Shown here piece by piece: positions 37,699-46,936 of a stretch of 64,000 bases of DNA. The position numbers and the translations under genes are program-made. Numbering within the stretch: the stretch's first letter is position 1; each line of letters starts with the position of its first letter. This DNA comes from Geminocystis sp050753365 (GTDB taxonomy: Bacteria > Cyanobacteriota > Cyanobacteriia > Cyanobacteriales > Cyanobacteriaceae), in assembly GCF_050753365.1 (NCBI RefSeq), contig NZ_JBLZFY010000002.1:97800-161799 (forward strand). Reading direction: 5' to 3'. The notes beneath the pieces were generated by a model. That model was given only the letters and a program-made list of their open reading frames with translations, had not been told where the DNA came from and searched no databases.

Positions 37699-39273
37699 AT
37701 GGTGACAACTACGAGTTCTAAAACATTATCATTACAAGCCAATGCAGGTAAAGTAATCAAAGAAATTAACTGGCCTCTCTTAACTTCGATCGCCTTTCAT
37801 GGTGTATTTTTTACCGTAGTTTTCCCCCATTGGCAGGATAAAAATAATAATACCAGTAATAATTTATCAAATACACCAGTAGTTCAATTAAACGCCATTG
37901 AACAAACAAGATTACCTAGTTTAACCCCAAACGCTTCTTTTAATTGGGATAGTCTCAATAACTTACCTTCGGGAGATACTTCCTTACCTACCATACCCCT
38001 GTCAGCTTTAGAGATACCATCTCCTCCTCCTATGGCTGATTTCCCCATGCCTGTTTTTGACAATAACCTACTAGCAAATTTACCTGCTCCTCCTTCGTTA
38101 CCCCCAGCGTCTAACCTTCCTCCCATTAATTATTCAACTAACTACGATAATTTTTATCTTCCTACTCCCTCTATTCCTACTCCCACACAACTCCCCCCTC
38201 CTCCCCCCGTCAATTATAATGCTATTGCGGCATTGCCCCCCCCGTCGATCGACTTTAACACCCCAAAAGAAGGTAATGTAATTGATATTACCGCAGACCC
38301 GACCCAAGAAAGAACTATTACCCCTGAAGAATCAATCCTTAGACAACAAATATTTGCTGATTCCCAAGTAGAAATTAGTGCTAATCCTAGGGATGTGATT
38401 AATGGTAGAGTTGACTATACTCCTGTCATTCGAGGAGAAAATGATGAACCTTTAGCCTTTCAAAGACAAAATAATTTAGTTGCAAAACTCCAAAAAGACA
38501 CGGCAAACACTAGCGATGAAGAAGCGAGAAGGAACTATATTACATGGGCAAAAGAAGTTCAAAACGTTACCCCTAAACAATTAACTTTAAGTGGTGTTTA
38601 TCCTAAAGATGCTTGTGTGGGCAAATTGGAAGGCACTGCCGCCTATGGAGTAACAGTTGATTCCGCAGGAAGTGTAGTTAATACCCAATTAATCAAAAGT
38701 TCAGGTTATCCTTTATTTAATGATCAAGCCTTAAGACAAATTAGAAATCATGGTTTTGCCAATGAAACAGGAGCAAATAAGGCTTACCATGTTTATGTAA
38801 ATTATAGCTATAATGCTGGAATTTGCCCGACTCTTTCTGTGGATAGTCTCAGAAATAATCCTTCCGTAAATTCCAATTCTAATATTCCTTCCCCTAGCAC
38901 TTCTACTCCCTCGAATAATTCTAATAATACCTCTAATCCTCCCGCAACCGTTACCATTCCTAAAGAAGAAAAGGAATCTAATGTTATTAATATTCCTCAA
39001 GAAAATGTTACTCCTTCCCAAGAGTTAGAAATAGAATCTAAGCCTGTAGCTCCTAAGCCTACTGTGGTTGCTCCTCCCGTCGCGCCAAAACCTGCGGAAG
39101 TTAAACCCGAAATTCCTAATCCTTCGGCATCATCTCCAAAAACCTTGGAAATAGAAACAGCGCCTACACCATCTCCGAAAACTTTGGAAATAGATACATC
39201 TCCCACACCATCTCCTGCACCCCCTACTCCTTCTCCAGAAAATAGTTCCGAATCATCAGAAAAAGACTCTTGA
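37699..39273 (+). CDS. TonB-like proline-rich envelope protein
   Basis: This is a 524-residue protein. One N-terminal membrane anchor (WPLLTSIAFHGVFFTVVFPHW, about residues 25-45) is followed by a proline-rich spacer (about 80-200). A TonB-type C-terminal domain lies at about 280-375 (TAAYGVTVDSAGSVVNTQLI, SSGYPLFNDQALRQI, AYHVYVNYSY). Unusually, another low-complexity P/S/E/T-rich tail of about 140 residues follows, including two LEIETAPTPSPKT-type repeats. It probably spans the periplasm. No exbB/exbD is nearby. Confidence 0.68.
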   Translation: MVTTTSSKTLSLQANAGKVIKEINWPLLTSIAFHGVFFTVVFPHWQDKNNNTSNNLSNTPVVQLNAIEQTRLPSLTPNASFNWDSLNNLPSGDTSLPTIPLSALEIPSPPPMADFPMPVFDNNLLANLPAPPSLPPASNLPPINYSTNYDNFYLPTPSIPTPTQLPPPPPVNYNAIAALPPPSIDFNTPKEGNVIDITADPTQERTITPEESILRQQIFADSQVEISANPRDVINGRVDYTPVIRGENDEPLAFQRQNNLVAKLQKDTANTSDEEARRNYITWAKEVQNVTPKQLTLSGVYPKDACVGKLEGTAAYGVTVDSAGSVVNTQLIKSSGYPLFNDQALRQIRNHGFANETGANKAYHVYVNYSYNAGICPTLSVDSLRNNPSVNSNSNIPSPSTSTPSNNSNNTSNPPATVTIPKEEKESNVINIPQENVTPSQELEIESKPVAPKPTVVAPPVAPKPAEVKPEIPNPSASSPKTLEIETAPTPSPKTLEIDTSPTPSPAPPTPSPENSSESSEKDS

Positions 39274-39357
39274 GAGTTACAATAAAGTCATCTGGAATTA
39301 ATTTAATTGACATTTTTACCATAAATAAATCACCCTAATTTAAAAGATAATTTAACT

Positions 39358-39735
39358 ATGACTCAAATTAATGAACAACGAAATTATCGCCGTGTCTTAG
39401 CTGTTTGTCGAGTTTTAGATTCTCAAGGTAAATTCTTAGGTTTTACCCTTGATTTAACCCCTACGGGTATTCAAATTATTGTTAATAAAGATTTTCCTCA
39501 AGACTCTGAATTTGAAATTATTTTGAGTCAAGCTAGAGAAAATGAAATTCTTGGAAATGATCTTAAAATTAAAGTACAGCAAATGTGGCGATCGAACACC
39601 AATGAGGAATTTGATCAAATTGGCGGGAAAATAATTGAAGTGGACTCCCCTTCAGAATTAGAAAATTTGGTTGCTTATTGCGATCGAAAAGCCAAAGAAA
39701 GATACCAATTTGACTTGGAATTAAAACAGTCTTAA
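39358..39735 (+). CDS. PilZ-domain protein
   Basis: This is a 125-residue protein. The c-di-GMP-binding pattern is present as RNYRR (RxxxR-like, residues 8-12) and DLTPTGIQI (D/NxSxxG-like, with T in place of S). The domain covers almost the whole protein. It may read the c-di-GMP level set by GGDEF/EAL proteins such as those at 51645-59852. Confidence 0.75.
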   Translation: MTQINEQRNYRRVLAVCRVLDSQGKFLGFTLDLTPTGIQIIVNKDFPQDSEFEIILSQARENEILGNDLKIKVQQMWRSNTNEEFDQIGGKIIEVDSPSELENLVAYCDRKAKERYQFDLELKQS

Positions 39736-39954
39736 CATAATTCGGAACTTAAAAAACCTCATAATACTGTTTTTTGTAATATTAAGTTTTATTGCAAGAC
39801 TGTAAAGTATTTCACAATTAATCATTTCCTTGATATTCATAGGGCATTTTGAAAAATTAGTAGAAATGGATACAGCAAAAATCTTTAATTTTTGTTAAAA
39901 TCTACCATTATGACATCATCAAAATGACCTTTAGTAAAATATATATGCAGGAAA

Positions 39955-40500
39955 ATGGTTTCTATAAATTCTCAAGCTATCTTGTTGGTAGATGGCTACA
40001 ACATAATTGGAACATGGCATTCGCTTAAATGTATTAGAGACAAAAATGGGCTAGAACACGCTAGGGAATCCCTCATAGAAAGTTTAGTCAATTATACGGG
40101 TTATAAGGGTTTAGAGTCAAAAATTGTTTTTGATTCTCATTATCAGAAAACCCCTAGTTATGAAGAAAAATTAAATCAAAAGCTTTCAGTTTACTATACA
40201 TCCTATACTGAAACCGCAGATACTTATATAGAAAAATTTTGTGCTTCTTTCCCTCGTCGCAATCCAGAAACCGATACAAGAATTATTGTGGCGACATCGG
40301 ATCAAGCTCAACGTCACACTGTAGTAGGGTATGGTGCAGAATGGCTTTCTGCTCATGCACTAGAAAAGGAGATTGATTTTACCAAGAATAAAAATAAACG
40401 TAATTTTCGTCCTCAACAAAAATCCCGTGGACGTTTTTTGTTTAACTCTCTTGATAGTAAAACTCAACAGGCGTTAACTCAAATGCGTTTTGGTAGTTAA
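39955..40500 (+). CDS. NYN/YacP-like RNA-binding nuclease
   Basis: This is a 181-residue protein. It starts AILLVDGYNIIGTWHSLK, with the PIN-like aspartate, then ESLVNYTGYKG, TADTYIEKF and IIVATSDQAQRHTVVGYGAEWLSA. These match YacP (Rae1), a ribosome-associated endoribonuclease of Gram-positive bacteria and cyanobacteria. The basic C-terminal tail is typical. A heptamer repeat follows the stop codon. Confidence 0.82.
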   Translation: MVSINSQAILLVDGYNIIGTWHSLKCIRDKNGLEHARESLIESLVNYTGYKGLESKIVFDSHYQKTPSYEEKLNQKLSVYYTSYTETADTYIEKFCASFPRRNPETDTRIIVATSDQAQRHTVVGYGAEWLSAHALEKEIDFTKNKNKRNFRPQQKSRGRFLFNSLDSKTQQALTQMRFGS

Positions 40501-40587
40501 TAAGAATTAAGAATTAAGAATTAAGAATTAAGAAAAATTATCGACTTATTCCTTACCTTCACCAAAATACTTTTTCAGCAGACTCTA
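40501..40587 (+). repeat. GAATTAA heptamers and a solo MITE family B end
   Basis: About five GAATTAA units (40503-40533) follow the NYN gene. CACCAAAATACTTTTTCAGC then AGACTCTA (to 40587) is one end of MITE family B without its partner. The next gene starts 10 bp later. Confidence 0.65.
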
Positions 40588-40596
40588 TTTAAGATT

Positions 40597-41211
40597 ATGA
40601 AAATAATCAAATTGCTATTTTTTGTTGTTCTTGCATATATTATTGCTAAAAATCTTGTTTTGAGTGAGGAAAAATCTTCGGTGAAGATAGCAGAAAATTT
40701 GTTAGTTAATGATGAAAAAAAAGAGCCTGTGAATGACACACCATTTAAGGCAATGACTTGGACAACTTTGCAACTGCTCAAAAGTTGGGATAATAAAAAT
40801 TATTATGCTTTGGTGGGTTCTGATATTAACACTAATCCCTATCAAGGGGATACTTTTATTAATCAATCTCTGCCGATTCTTTGCATCAAAAAAAGTGATT
40901 TATCTAAGCCTGATTTTGTCGTCTCTCATAAAACTCCGGGAGGTGCTGATCGAGCTACATGGAGTGGAGGTTATATTGCATCAACTAAGCCCATTCAAGG
41001 CTTAAAAATTGAGTCTTTAGCTATGGCTAATAGTATTTGTGAAGAAACTTTAGGAATGGGGTATCGTATGGCACAATTTCACGATGGAGAAAGTGCCAAT
41101 GCTGGTTGGGATTTTTGGGGAGAAATCTTACCTGAACATAATTTTACTTTGTTCGATCGATTCTGGGTGTATATTGCAGATCAATCGGCAAATCCTTGGT
41201 CAAATAAATAG
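40597..41211 (+). CDS. Exported or membrane-anchored protein of unknown function
   Basis: This is a 204-residue protein. The N-terminus MKIIKLLFFVVLAYIIAKNL is a signal anchor. The remainder is soluble, with SWDNKNYYALVGSDINTNPY and LPILCIKKSDLSKP, then RMAQFHDGESANAGWDFWGE and FDRFWVYIADQSANPW. Two cysteines (in ILCIK and SICEE) could pair. No known family is recognised. The gene converges with the beta-barrel gene 17 bp away. Confidence 0.6.
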   Translation: MKIIKLLFFVVLAYIIAKNLVLSEEKSSVKIAENLLVNDEKKEPVNDTPFKAMTWTTLQLLKSWDNKNYYALVGSDINTNPYQGDTFINQSLPILCIKKSDLSKPDFVVSHKTPGGADRATWSGGYIASTKPIQGLKIESLAMANSICEETLGMGYRMAQFHDGESANAGWDFWGEILPEHNFTLFDRFWVYIADQSANPWSNK

Positions 41212-41228
41212 GTAAGTTCACACAATGC

Positions 41229-42998
41229 CTAATTATTACCAAATAACCACATGATGTTAAAACCAACGCTAACATTGCTATCAGATTGAGTAATAACACT
41301 GCCAATTTCTCCTGTACCGATGGCATTTGTTGTATAAACTCCCACTCCTACGTTAGTCTTAGGAGGCATATAACGAGCGCCAGCCGCCCACACGGTGGCA
41401 TCATTGCTCAACATGGGAGTTACTTCACCGATGATTTGAAATCCAGAAAATGCTTCCACATTAAATCCTAAACCCGTGCCTAAAATGCGGTTGCCTCCGT
41501 ATAATCCCAATTTCGGGTTAAAGGTTAAGGCAATTCGATCGTTAATTTCGTAAGCAAAAGAGGCTTCGGCTGTAAAAGCACCTACCCCGTCTTCATTAGC
41601 CGTAGCTTCTTGGAAAGCACCACGAAGTCCAAAGGAAAAAGGATCTCCCTGACTTTGATTTAAAAATCTGAGTTTAGTTGAACCGCCTAATTTGAGAGAG
41701 TTTCCAATGGATTTATCCGTTTGCCCCGGTTGTTGTCCGATAAAGCCTAATTGAGCATTATCACTCATTCCATAGCCTACCTCAAAATTGAGACTAGGAC
41801 CAATACCACCATCAAAGGAAAACATCCCTTGTCTTATGGTGTTGGGGCTACTCAAGATAATACCATTAAACAATAATTGTTTATCTCGATCGGAAAAAGG
41901 TTGTAGGGGGCGAGAGTCAAAACTGCGTTGATAATTGTGACCAATATCAGGAGTATAGCGCACATTTAAACCAACGCCAACGGGTCCACCATCGGGCAGA
42001 AAGGATAATAATTTCGTTGCTGGAGTATTGCCTAAGCGATTGGTGATAGATAAATCTACCGCTACATTTGGACTGTGTAAATAGTTTAAACCTGCACTCC
42101 ACACTACGCTTTTAGTAATATCTCCCCTGGTGTTAGCACTGTTACCACCGGGACCAAGGGGTACATTTATATCAGCAAAAAAGCCGATGCGATCGTCAAA
42201 TTTAAAACTAACTCCTGTACCTAAGTTAAAGAATGTACCGTAAAAATCGCCTCCGCCATTAACTGTGTCAGGAAAGATAGCTAAACCACCGACTAAATGC
42301 CATTGATAGGTATTGGCGAAATTGTAAGTAAAGGGTACTTGAATTGTTCCTCCTACAGTAGTACTGGAGTTCGATCGATCTGTGGGGGTAAATAAGCCAT
42401 TTTCTCCCGTAATTTTGAGAAATTCCAATGAACCAACTACGGCGACACTATAGGTAGGTTCGTTAATAAATTGATATTTGAAATTAGGTGCAAAGGATAA
42501 AAAGCCAAAATCCGTGGGTTTTCCATTAAATCTACTCCCCAACACATCATCAAAGAATGATAAACCTGCCCCTATCTGCCACTTATCACTAATACCATAA
42601 TCGATGGAAGCGTTATAGGTTTGTAAGCCAATGCCTCCGCCTTCTGAACCTTTGGAGAATAGGTTAACTCCATAACTGGTATATAATGCCCCTTTAGGTA
42701 AAATATTAGCAGTTTCGATCGTCATGGGGTCTAACGGTTTTAACTGTAAGGGTGTTAAAGTATATTCTATGGGTTGTATGGTTTCCACTTCGATCGAACT
42801 TTCGGGAGTGAGAGATTCGGGAGTAGTATTATCTTGAGAAAACAATACTTGAGAACTATTATGAGGGGAAACGCTATCTGTAGTCGTGGGAGATTTAACT
42901 ACCCAAGAATCTGTCATATCATCGGCAAAAGCAGGAGTATTGACGACAAAACTCATCCCTACAATTAAAGTTGATACTGATAAATATTTAGATTTCAT
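41229..42998 (-). CDS. Putative outer-membrane beta-barrel protein
   Basis: The protein has 589 residues. A signal peptide (MKSKYLSVSTLIVGMSFVVN then TPAFADD, cut after AFA) is followed by a low-complexity stretch and then many alternating, glycine- and aromatic-rich strands (for example YGISDKWQIGAGLSFF, VVWSAGLNYLHSPNVAVDLS), ending in a terminal strand VGFNIMWLFGNN. This pattern indicates a beta barrel. It lacks the SLH domain of cyanobacterial OprB-type porins. Substrate and function are unknown. Confidence 0.65.
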   Translation of the reverse strand: MKSKYLSVSTLIVGMSFVVNTPAFADDMTDSWVVKSPTTTDSVSPHNSSQVLFSQDNTTPESLTPESSIEVETIQPIEYTLTPLQLKPLDPMTIETANILPKGALYTSYGVNLFSKGSEGGGIGLQTYNASIDYGISDKWQIGAGLSFFDDVLGSRFNGKPTDFGFLSFAPNFKYQFINEPTYSVAVVGSLEFLKITGENGLFTPTDRSNSSTTVGGTIQVPFTYNFANTYQWHLVGGLAIFPDTVNGGGDFYGTFFNLGTGVSFKFDDRIGFFADINVPLGPGGNSANTRGDITKSVVWSAGLNYLHSPNVAVDLSITNRLGNTPATKLLSFLPDGGPVGVGLNVRYTPDIGHNYQRSFDSRPLQPFSDRDKQLLFNGIILSSPNTIRQGMFSFDGGIGPSLNFEVGYGMSDNAQLGFIGQQPGQTDKSIGNSLKLGGSTKLRFLNQSQGDPFSFGLRGAFQEATANEDGVGAFTAEASFAYEINDRIALTFNPKLGLYGGNRILGTGLGFNVEAFSGFQIIGEVTPMLSNDATVWAAGARYMPPKTNVGVGVYTTNAIGTGEIGSVITQSDSNVSVGFNIMWLFGNN

Positions 42999-43363
42999 TG
43001 TTAAATTTTAAAAATGCTTGATAAATAAATGGCTGAATAATTGATTTAGCTTAATATTAAAACAAAGTTAGTTAATTACAACACGCTTAAACAGATTTGA
43101 TTTACTTGAAAGGTCGTTTTTAAGCAGAGTTTTTTCACAGTGGGTTATGATTACCATAGGAAGATCGATCGAACTCATCAAAAAACATAAAAAAAGATTA
43201 AATTATCGGTGTATCCCCATAATATTGCCATTTAATAAATTAAACGGCTATCGATTTCCCGTTCAATCTTCTTGAACTCTTTGAGGTGGCGATCGCACTT
43301 TTTTTGTAGTTCGTAGAACGATATTTTGTTAGCCGTGTAATTCATTACACGGTGGTTAAAAAG
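42999..43363 (+). other. Gap before higBA with a palindromic repeat
   Basis: This is AT-rich DNA without an ORF. It contains GGCGATCGCAC (HIP1, around 43288) and CCGTGTAATTCATTACACGG (43333-43352), a near-perfect palindrome of a type common in cyanobacterial gaps. The promoter of the beta-barrel gene must lie at the left end; none is obvious. Confidence 0.5.
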
Positions 43364-43392
43364 TTGACAATACATTCTCATAATGAGAATAT
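43364..43392 (+). promoter_or_regulatory. higBA promoter with candidate operator
   Basis: TTGACA (43364-43369), 17 bp, GAATAT (43387-43392) forms a possible promoter. The palindrome ATTCTCAT-A-ATGAGAAT (43374-43390) sits between the two boxes and reaches the -10. It is a good candidate site for autorepression by HigA and the HigBA complex, as is usual for such modules. Confidence 0.6.
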
Positions 43393-43418
43393 GAAAACAT
43401 AAAAGTCAAATAACTAAG

Positions 43419-43718
43419 ATGCGTATTATCAGTCGTAAAATACTACGAGAGTTTTGTCAAAGTCATGGGGACTCTTGTACTGCTCTTGAACAATGGTATC
43501 GAATTGCTAGTAAAGCCCAGTGGCAAAACTTAGTGGAAGTTCAACAGACTTATAAAACGGCTGAAGCAGTTGGTAACTTTACAGTATTCAATATAAAAGG
43601 TAACAATTATCGTCTAATTGCAGACGTAATTTATCTTCGTCAAACCATTTATATTAAGTATATTTTAACTCATGCCCAATATGATAAAGGAGGTTGGAAA
43701 AATGACCCTTACTTTTAG
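43419..43718 (+). CDS. higB: HigB-type toxin (mRNA interferase)
   Basis: This is a 99-residue protein. The family pattern is seen in ILREFCQSHGDSCTALEQWYRIASKAQW, VFNIKGNNYRLIADVIY and IYIKYILTHAQYDKGGW. HigB toxins cut mRNA on the ribosome. The toxin gene comes first, as is standard for higBA, and its end overlaps the antitoxin start by 17 bp. The reading frame is intact. Confidence 0.9.
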   Translation: MRIISRKILREFCQSHGDSCTALEQWYRIASKAQWQNLVEVQQTYKTAEAVGNFTVFNIKGNNYRLIADVIYLRQTIYIKYILTHAQYDKGGWKNDPYF

Positions 43719-44100
43719 CCCTGAGAAATACGGTAGTTTACTAGCACAGTATCAACCAAAACCTATTACTACCGAAGCAGAAAACGAGAGCGCGATCGCC
43801 CTTGCTCAAACATTAGAACACAAAGACAACTTAACCCAAGAAGAAATAACCTTATTAGAGCTATTGTATGTGTTAATTGAACAATTCGAGAATGATAATT
43901 ACCCTATTACTGAAGGTAGCCCATTGGAGATATTAAGACATTTAATGGAGGAAAATAAGATCAAACAAGAAGAATTAATAGGTATTATAGGCTCAAGGGG
44001 AGTAGTTTCCGAAGTAGTAAATGGTAAAAGAGGTATTAGTAAAACCCAAGCTAAAGCCTTAGCTCAATTTTTCAATGTTGACATTTCCCTATTCATTTAA
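43702..44100 (+). CDS. higA: HigA-type antitoxin
   Basis: I choose the ATG at 43702 (132 residues) because AAAGGAGG lies 8 bp before it; an earlier in-frame ATG at 43672 has no such signal. The C-terminal half is an HTH_3-type DNA-binding domain (MEENKIKQEELIGIIGSRGV then NGKRGISKTQAKALAQFF). It neutralises HigB and probably represses the operon through the palindrome at 43374-43390. A shrunken IS630 element lies 51 bp downstream. Confidence 0.9.
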   Translation: MTLTFSPEKYGSLLAQYQPKPITTEAENESAIALAQTLEHKDNLTQEEITLLELLYVLIEQFENDNYPITEGSPLEILRHLMEENKIKQEELIGIIGSRGVVSEVVNGKRGISKTQAKALAQFFNVDISLFI

Positions 44101-44151
44101 TTTATCCTAGTGTAAAGTTATATGATTCCCGTGAACTACCTTAGAATTTAA

Positions 44152-44693
44152 TAAGCTAAGACGCATTTAACTTACATTGACTAATTCACCCTTATTCTTA
44201 AATTTTTTACTCCAATTAATAATTAAACCTTCTTCATTTAATAAATAGTTTACTGTTTTTTCTAGCTGTTCTTTATTCTCAAATTCTCTATGAGCTATAT
44301 ATTCTTTTGCTGAATGCCATACTAACTCTATTAAGTTATAATCTGGACTATATGCAGGTAAATATTCTAGTCTAATATTTGGTAAATTCTGTTCTATTCT
44401 CTCTATTATTTCTTTTTTCTTATGAAAACTGGCATTATCTAATATGATGATAATTTTTGGACCAGATGTTTCAAAATCTTGTTCATTATTTCCTTTTTCT
44501 ACCCATTCTTTTTTTACTTCTTCTTTTAACTTTTCTAGTTGTTCATAGAATGTTTCTGAATCTCCTTTTTTTAAAGCATTTTGTAAATAATGTTTTTCTT
44601 CCAGTGACAAGAAATTTTTAATAGGCATGACTACAATCAACAAATTTATTTGTGTTATTATGATTATAGACTATACAAGTGCGTTTTAGCTTA
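44152..44693 (-). mobile_element. Internally deleted IS630-family element (about 542 bp)
   Basis: The ends TAAGCTAAGACGCATTT (44152 onwards) and, reversed, TAAGCTAAAACGCACTT (from 44693) are terminal inverted repeats with two mismatches in 17. The only ORF is the shortened transposase at 44167-44643. A complete IS630 element is about 1.1 kb. This copy has therefore lost about half its length but kept both ends, so a full-length relative could move it. Confidence 0.8.
44167..44643 (-). pseudogene. IS630-family transposase with in-frame internal deletion
   Basis: The frame is open for 158 codons; the natural start is probably the ATG at 44628 (MPIKNFLSLEEKHYLQNAL). After that N-terminus it jumps directly to KKGDSETFYEQLEKL, a segment that normally sits past the middle. 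The helix-turn-helix region and the first catalytic aspartate are missing. The second aspartate (IIILDNASFHKK) and the glutamate (SPDYNLIELVWHSAKEYI) remain. It cannot catalyse transposition alone. The missing part is judged from memory of the family. Confidence 0.8.
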
Positions 44694-44704
44694 TAAGACA
44701 ATCC

Positions 44705-45817
44705 CTAGTTAATATCACGGCGATAAACGATACCATTATGCCCTTGAATCAATCTTGGTAATTCCTCATAGTTGATCACTTTAAAGGTTCTCATATCATA
44801 GGTTGTATATTTTGTCAAGCTATCTTCATTAAAATTAACATCTATTACCGTGAGGGTTTTTCGAGGAGGAGTGTCGGTATTAAGTAGTTGACGAGCGCCT
44901 GAACCTAAAGCCCCTGTATGTAATAATTGTAAATCTCCTTTATAAGCGGGATAATAGGCGTGTTGATGTCCACTGATATAAGTATGGACGTTATACTTTT
45001 CTAGTAATGCTCTTAATTGTTCAGGATTATGCAAGACTTCTCCGACTTTATCTCTCCCTTTGGCAACGGCGTATAGGGGTAAATGCCCGATAACTACTCT
45101 CATTTTGGCTTCTTGGGCGGTTTTCGAGGCAAGGCTTTTTTCTACCCATACCAATTTATCTTCAGGGATGCGACTGGTTGAACCATCCCACACTAAATAG
45201 AATATTCCGTTCTGTTCAAAGGTATAATAAAACGGGAATTGCGATCGATCGAGAAAATTAACCCCAGTGTTGTGGGTGGGATTATGCCAATATTCTACAG
45301 CTAAGTCTCTTTCCTGTTGAAAGGTGAATTGATTATTACGGATAGCGCCCGATGCGTCATGGTTGCCGATGGTAAAGCCAAAGGGAAGGTTTAAATTTCT
45401 TATGGGTTGGGCGATGTGACTGTCAAAAGCCTTCCACATAGCGCGAATTTGTTGAGGAGTAAGGGTGGATTTTTGCCCTGCTATCATGTCACCGCTACAT
45501 AATATTAAATCTGGTTGCCAAAAAGGAATCATTTTGACGGCTAAATCTACCTCTTTTTCGTATTCTGTTGAACCATAAGCACTATTCAAATCACTAATTA
45601 CTAATAATCTGGTGTCTCCCCTTGGGGGTTGTTTGAGATTATATTTGTCGATAATTTCTGCAATTTCTGGAGAAAAATTAGTTTTTCCTATTACTTGTTT
45701 ATCAGTTAGATTATTACTAAAATAACTTACCAAGATAAAGGTAAGAAAAGCGACAATAGTTAAGGTTAATAATTTCAGTCTTTTGGAGTAAATAAAACTA
45801 AACATTGCACAATTCAA
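44705..45817 (-). CDS. Exported metallophosphoesterase
   Basis: The protein has 370 residues (the ATG at 45805 is an alternative start). An N-terminal membrane or signal segment (LLTLTIVAFLTFILVSYFSN) is followed by the calcineurin-like core: VISDLNSAYG, ICSGDMIAG, TIGNHDASG, VIGHLPLYA and ISGHQHAYY. The first metal motif is DLN instead of DxH, a variation that may change metal binding. The substrate is unknown. The 5' end overlaps holA by about 20 bp, so the two are probably cotranscribed. Confidence 0.85.
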   Translation of the reverse strand: MNCAMFSFIYSKRLKLLTLTIVAFLTFILVSYFSNNLTDKQVIGKTNFSPEIAEIIDKYNLKQPPRGDTRLLVISDLNSAYGSTEYEKEVDLAVKMIPFWQPDLILCSGDMIAGQKSTLTPQQIRAMWKAFDSHIAQPIRNLNLPFGFTIGNHDASGAIRNNQFTFQQERDLAVEYWHNPTHNTGVNFLDRSQFPFYYTFEQNGIFYLVWDGSTSRIPEDKLVWVEKSLASKTAQEAKMRVVIGHLPLYAVAKGRDKVGEVLHNPEQLRALLEKYNVHTYISGHQHAYYPAYKGDLQLLHTGALGSGARQLLNTDTPPRKTLTVIDVNFNEDSLTKYTTYDMRTFKVINYEELPRLIQGHNGIVYRRDIN

Positions 45818-46772
45818 TAACTTTTGTTTCTAAAGCATTCAAAGGATCAGCTCCTAGTTTTAAACTGGTTTCTAATTCCAATAATATCGGTAAACTAGAT
45901 AATAATTGTTGGCTCGATCGAGCTTTGATTTCTTGTCTTAAAAAGTAGATTCTTTTGGGGTTGCCTAAATCTGCTGATTCAGCAATTTTTTTCTCGTCTT
46001 TTTCTCCTGATTCGATCATGGTTTTGACGATTGCCCAAGTGCGAAATTGCCCCACTAAAGTCGCTACAATCCTCAATGCTGGTTCATTTAAGGTAATTAA
46101 ATCCTGTACTAAAGTTAAGGCTAAAGGAATATTTCGATCGAGAATAGCTTGGGCTAATTGTAAACTATTTTGAGTGCTAACATTCACTAAACTTTTAACG
46201 GTTTCTTCCTCGATGGGGGCTGAATTATTACCTTGATAAATAGCTAATTTTTCTAATTCTTGCCACAATAAACGGCTATCATTCCCTACACAACTAGCTA
46301 AAATTTTAATAGCAGAAGGAGTTAATTTTACTTGTTTTTCTTGGGCAACTTCTTCGACTTTTTTGATTAAAATTTCCGTCTGCCAAGGGGAAATTAATGC
46401 AAATTCTACTACCTTCGCATATTTCGTAATTAACTTGGTACTTTTGATTCTAGCATCTGGTTTTTTGCTGGTAGTTAACAAAAAATGAGTAGTGTCGGGA
46501 ATTTGAGGAATTGTATTTTGTAATTGACTTAATAATTCTTCTGAACAACTTTGACAGATATTTGTTTCAAATAACCATACAACTCGATCGCCCCCACCAA
46601 AAGGAGGAGTCATCACCTGCATCAATGCAGAAAGAATAGAATCCTCTTTATCTCCTGCTAATTTGTCAAAATTGAACTGTATCCAGTCTCGATCGAGGGT
46701 ATCTTGTTTTAAAGTGGAAATTGCCTGACTCATGGCAAAATCATCTTCACCCCAATATAAATAAATCGGCAT
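45798..46772 (-). CDS. holA: DNA polymerase III subunit delta
   Basis: This is a 324-residue clamp-loader subunit. It starts PIYLYWGEDDFAMSQAISTL and has an AAA+-like fold without a functional Walker A. Typical stretches are FLLTTSKKPDARIKSTKLI and NDSRLLWQELEKLAIYQG. It opens the beta clamp during replication. It is the first gene of a two-gene unit with the phosphoesterase. Confidence 0.9.
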   Translation of the reverse strand: MPIYLYWGEDDFAMSQAISTLKQDTLDRDWIQFNFDKLAGDKEDSILSALMQVMTPPFGGGDRVVWLFETNICQSCSEELLSQLQNTIPQIPDTTHFLLTTSKKPDARIKSTKLITKYAKVVEFALISPWQTEILIKKVEEVAQEKQVKLTPSAIKILASCVGNDSRLLWQELEKLAIYQGNNSAPIEEETVKSLVNVSTQNSLQLAQAILDRNIPLALTLVQDLITLNEPALRIVATLVGQFRTWAIVKTMIESGEKDEKKIAESADLGNPKRIYFLRQEIKARSSQQLLSSLPILLELETSLKLGADPLNALETKVIELCNV

Positions 46773-46871
46773 AACAAATTGTTTTTTGTGAGTTAATTTA
46801 TTTTTTGTTTTAGGTTAAAATGTAAAAAATACATATCTATTATGCAAAAATAGGCATAATAACGGGTTTCG

Positions 46872-46913
46872 GTATAAAAAATTACAAAAGGTAAAAGATA
46901 AAATTAATAATCT
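46872..46913 (+). promoter_or_regulatory. NtcA-activated promoter of nirA
   Basis: GTA-TAAAAAAT-TAC (46872-46885) is a perfect GTA-N8-TAC NtcA box. A -10 element TAATCT (46908-46913) follows after 22 bp, and the expected start near 46920 is about 41 bp from the centre of the box. This is the standard layout of class II NtcA promoters, which respond to nitrogen limitation. It is 229 bp upstream of the nirA start codon. Confidence 0.8.
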
Positions 46914-46936
46914 GTTGTCAAAGTAACTAAGAAAAA

